From UBA6382 sp963617965 (GTDB lineage: Bacteria > Bacteroidota > Bacteroidia > Bacteroidales > Bacteroidaceae), in assembly GCA_963617965.1 (NCBI GenBank), contig CAVEQO010000050.1, forward strand, positions 1-6,034: a stretch of DNA of 6,034 bases, read 5' to 3'. The notes beneath the pieces are model-generated. The model was not told where the DNA came from. It saw only the letters and a program-made list of their open reading frames with translations, and did not search any database. This document shows positions 5,273-6,034 of this stretch, in pieces (the first letter of the stretch is position 1; each line of letters begins with the position of its first letter). The position numbers and the translations under genes were made by a program.

Positions 5273-6031
5273 CTACAAATCCCATTCGTCCATCGACGCT
5301 ATCAGCCTGCGATCCGTGGGGTCGGTCATGACGGGCGTGACGGCGGCATAGCCGTGTTCGAGCGCCCAGAGGTCGGTGCTGTCGTCGTCGGGCTCTTCGT
5401 TGACGTTTTCGCCCGCAAGCCAGAAGTGCTTGCCTCCCCTCGGGCAGCTGCACGGCTCGAACTCTTCCGTCCACCGGCTGTACGCCATCCTGCACGGCCG
5501 TATGCCTTTTATTTCCGCCGACAGGGGGAAATTGACATTGAGGAATGTGCCAAACGGCAGGTCGTGCTGCATCACGAGGTCTACGATGTGCCGGCACAGC
5601 GGTGCGATGTGTGACAGGTCGGCTTCGGGATTGGGGTCGACGGACGAGAAGGCTATTGACGGGATGCCGTGAAGTGCGCCTTCGGTGGCGGCGCCCACGG
5701 TGCCCGAATAGTGCACGTTCACCGATGCGTTGCCGCCGTGGTTTATGCCCGACACTATGAGGTCGGGCTGGCGCACGAGCAGTTGTCCGAGGGCCAGTTT
5801 GGTGCAGTCGGCCGGAGTGCCGGAGCAGGCGTAGACGCTTACCCCGTCGCCGGAGCTGACGTGTCTGCAGCTGACCGGCACGGTGCTTGTGACGGAGCAG
5901 CCGGCTCCCGATCTGGCGCGGTCGGGTGCCACAACGAACAGGTCGCCCACGGGCTTGAGCGCATCGGCAAGGGTGCGTATGCCCCCGGCCGTGTAGCCGT
6001 CGTCGTTGGTTATGAATATCAGAGGTTTCAT
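5273..6031 (-). CDS. surE: 5'/3'-nucleotidase SurE
   Basis: SurE is a cytoplasmic, metal-dependent phosphatase that removes phosphate from nucleoside 5'- and 3'-monophosphates; it is linked to stationary-phase survival. The 252-residue product is of family length. The N-terminal metal-binding motif is TNDDG (8-12), with D10 and D11 as ligands. S41 in PDRARSGAG (37-45 region) and N97 in SGINHGGN (94-101) complete the usual metal site. YSGTVGAATEGALHGIPSIA (108-127) is the other family hallmark. The protein has eight cysteines, including a C-x-C at 194-196 in the variable C-terminal half; I cannot say whether this matters. The ATG at 6031 gives the standard start four residues before the first core strand, but only three bases upstream are in the window, so its promoter cannot be judged. 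It lies 31 bp before lpxB on the same strand, a pairing I recall from other Bacteroidales. Confidence 0.96.
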   Translation of the reverse strand: MKPLIFITNDDGYTAGGIRTLADALKPVGDLFVVAPDRARSGAGCSVTSTVPVSCRHVSSGDGVSVYACSGTPADCTKLALGQLLVRQPDLIVSGINHGGNASVNVHYSGTVGAATEGALHGIPSIAFSSVDPNPEADLSHIAPLCRHIVDLVMQHDLPFGTFLNVNFPLSAEIKGIRPCRMAYSRWTEEFEPCSCPRGGKHFWLAGENVNEEPDDDSTDLWALEHGYAAVTPVMTDPTDRRLIASMDEWDL

Positions 6032-6034
6032 GTG

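Overview
The window looks like an ordinary core-genome segment from a member of the Bacteroidales (phylum Bacteroidota) with fairly GC-rich coding DNA. Three things point there. The tRNA promoter has the Bacteroidota form (TTTG, 19 bp, TAACTTTG). The protein sequences, above all FtsH and LpxB, resemble Bacteroidales versions. Shine-Dalgarno sequences are missing before ftsH and cdsA. I cannot name the genus.

Layout from left to right. A tRNA-Gln(CUG) gene reads leftward at the left edge with its own promoter. A divergent 190-bp spacer separates it from a rightward set of three genes: rsfS (ribosome silencing factor), ftsH (membrane AAA+ zinc protease) and cdsA (CDP-diacylglycerol synthase). 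This set ends at a strong intrinsic terminator (3796-3825). From the right edge a leftward pair, surE (nucleotidase) then lpxB (lipid A disaccharide synthase), converges on it. All five protein genes look intact, with full-length products and the expected catalytic residues.

The convergent cdsA/lpxB spacer (3722-4038) holds no credible gene but has the most unusual structure in the window. A large imperfect palindrome, about 154 bp in its best part (3847-4000), is built from 21-bp units of the form TTGATC, six variable bases, a run of seven or eight A, then TG or GTG. These flank three or four 22-bp GC-rich tandem units. One degenerate 21-bp unit runs into the lpxB stop codon. I do not recognise this as a named element. 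It could be a REP/MITE-like repeat, a bidirectional terminator, or a phased protein-binding or bent-DNA site.

Functionally the genes are housekeeping: glutamine decoding, ribosome silencing, membrane protein quality control, phospholipid precursor synthesis, lipid A assembly and nucleotide salvage. FtsH, CdsA and LpxB together give the segment an envelope-lipid flavour, but a regulatory link between them is inference only. I found no defence system, mobile-element gene, CRISPR array or novel protein system here.
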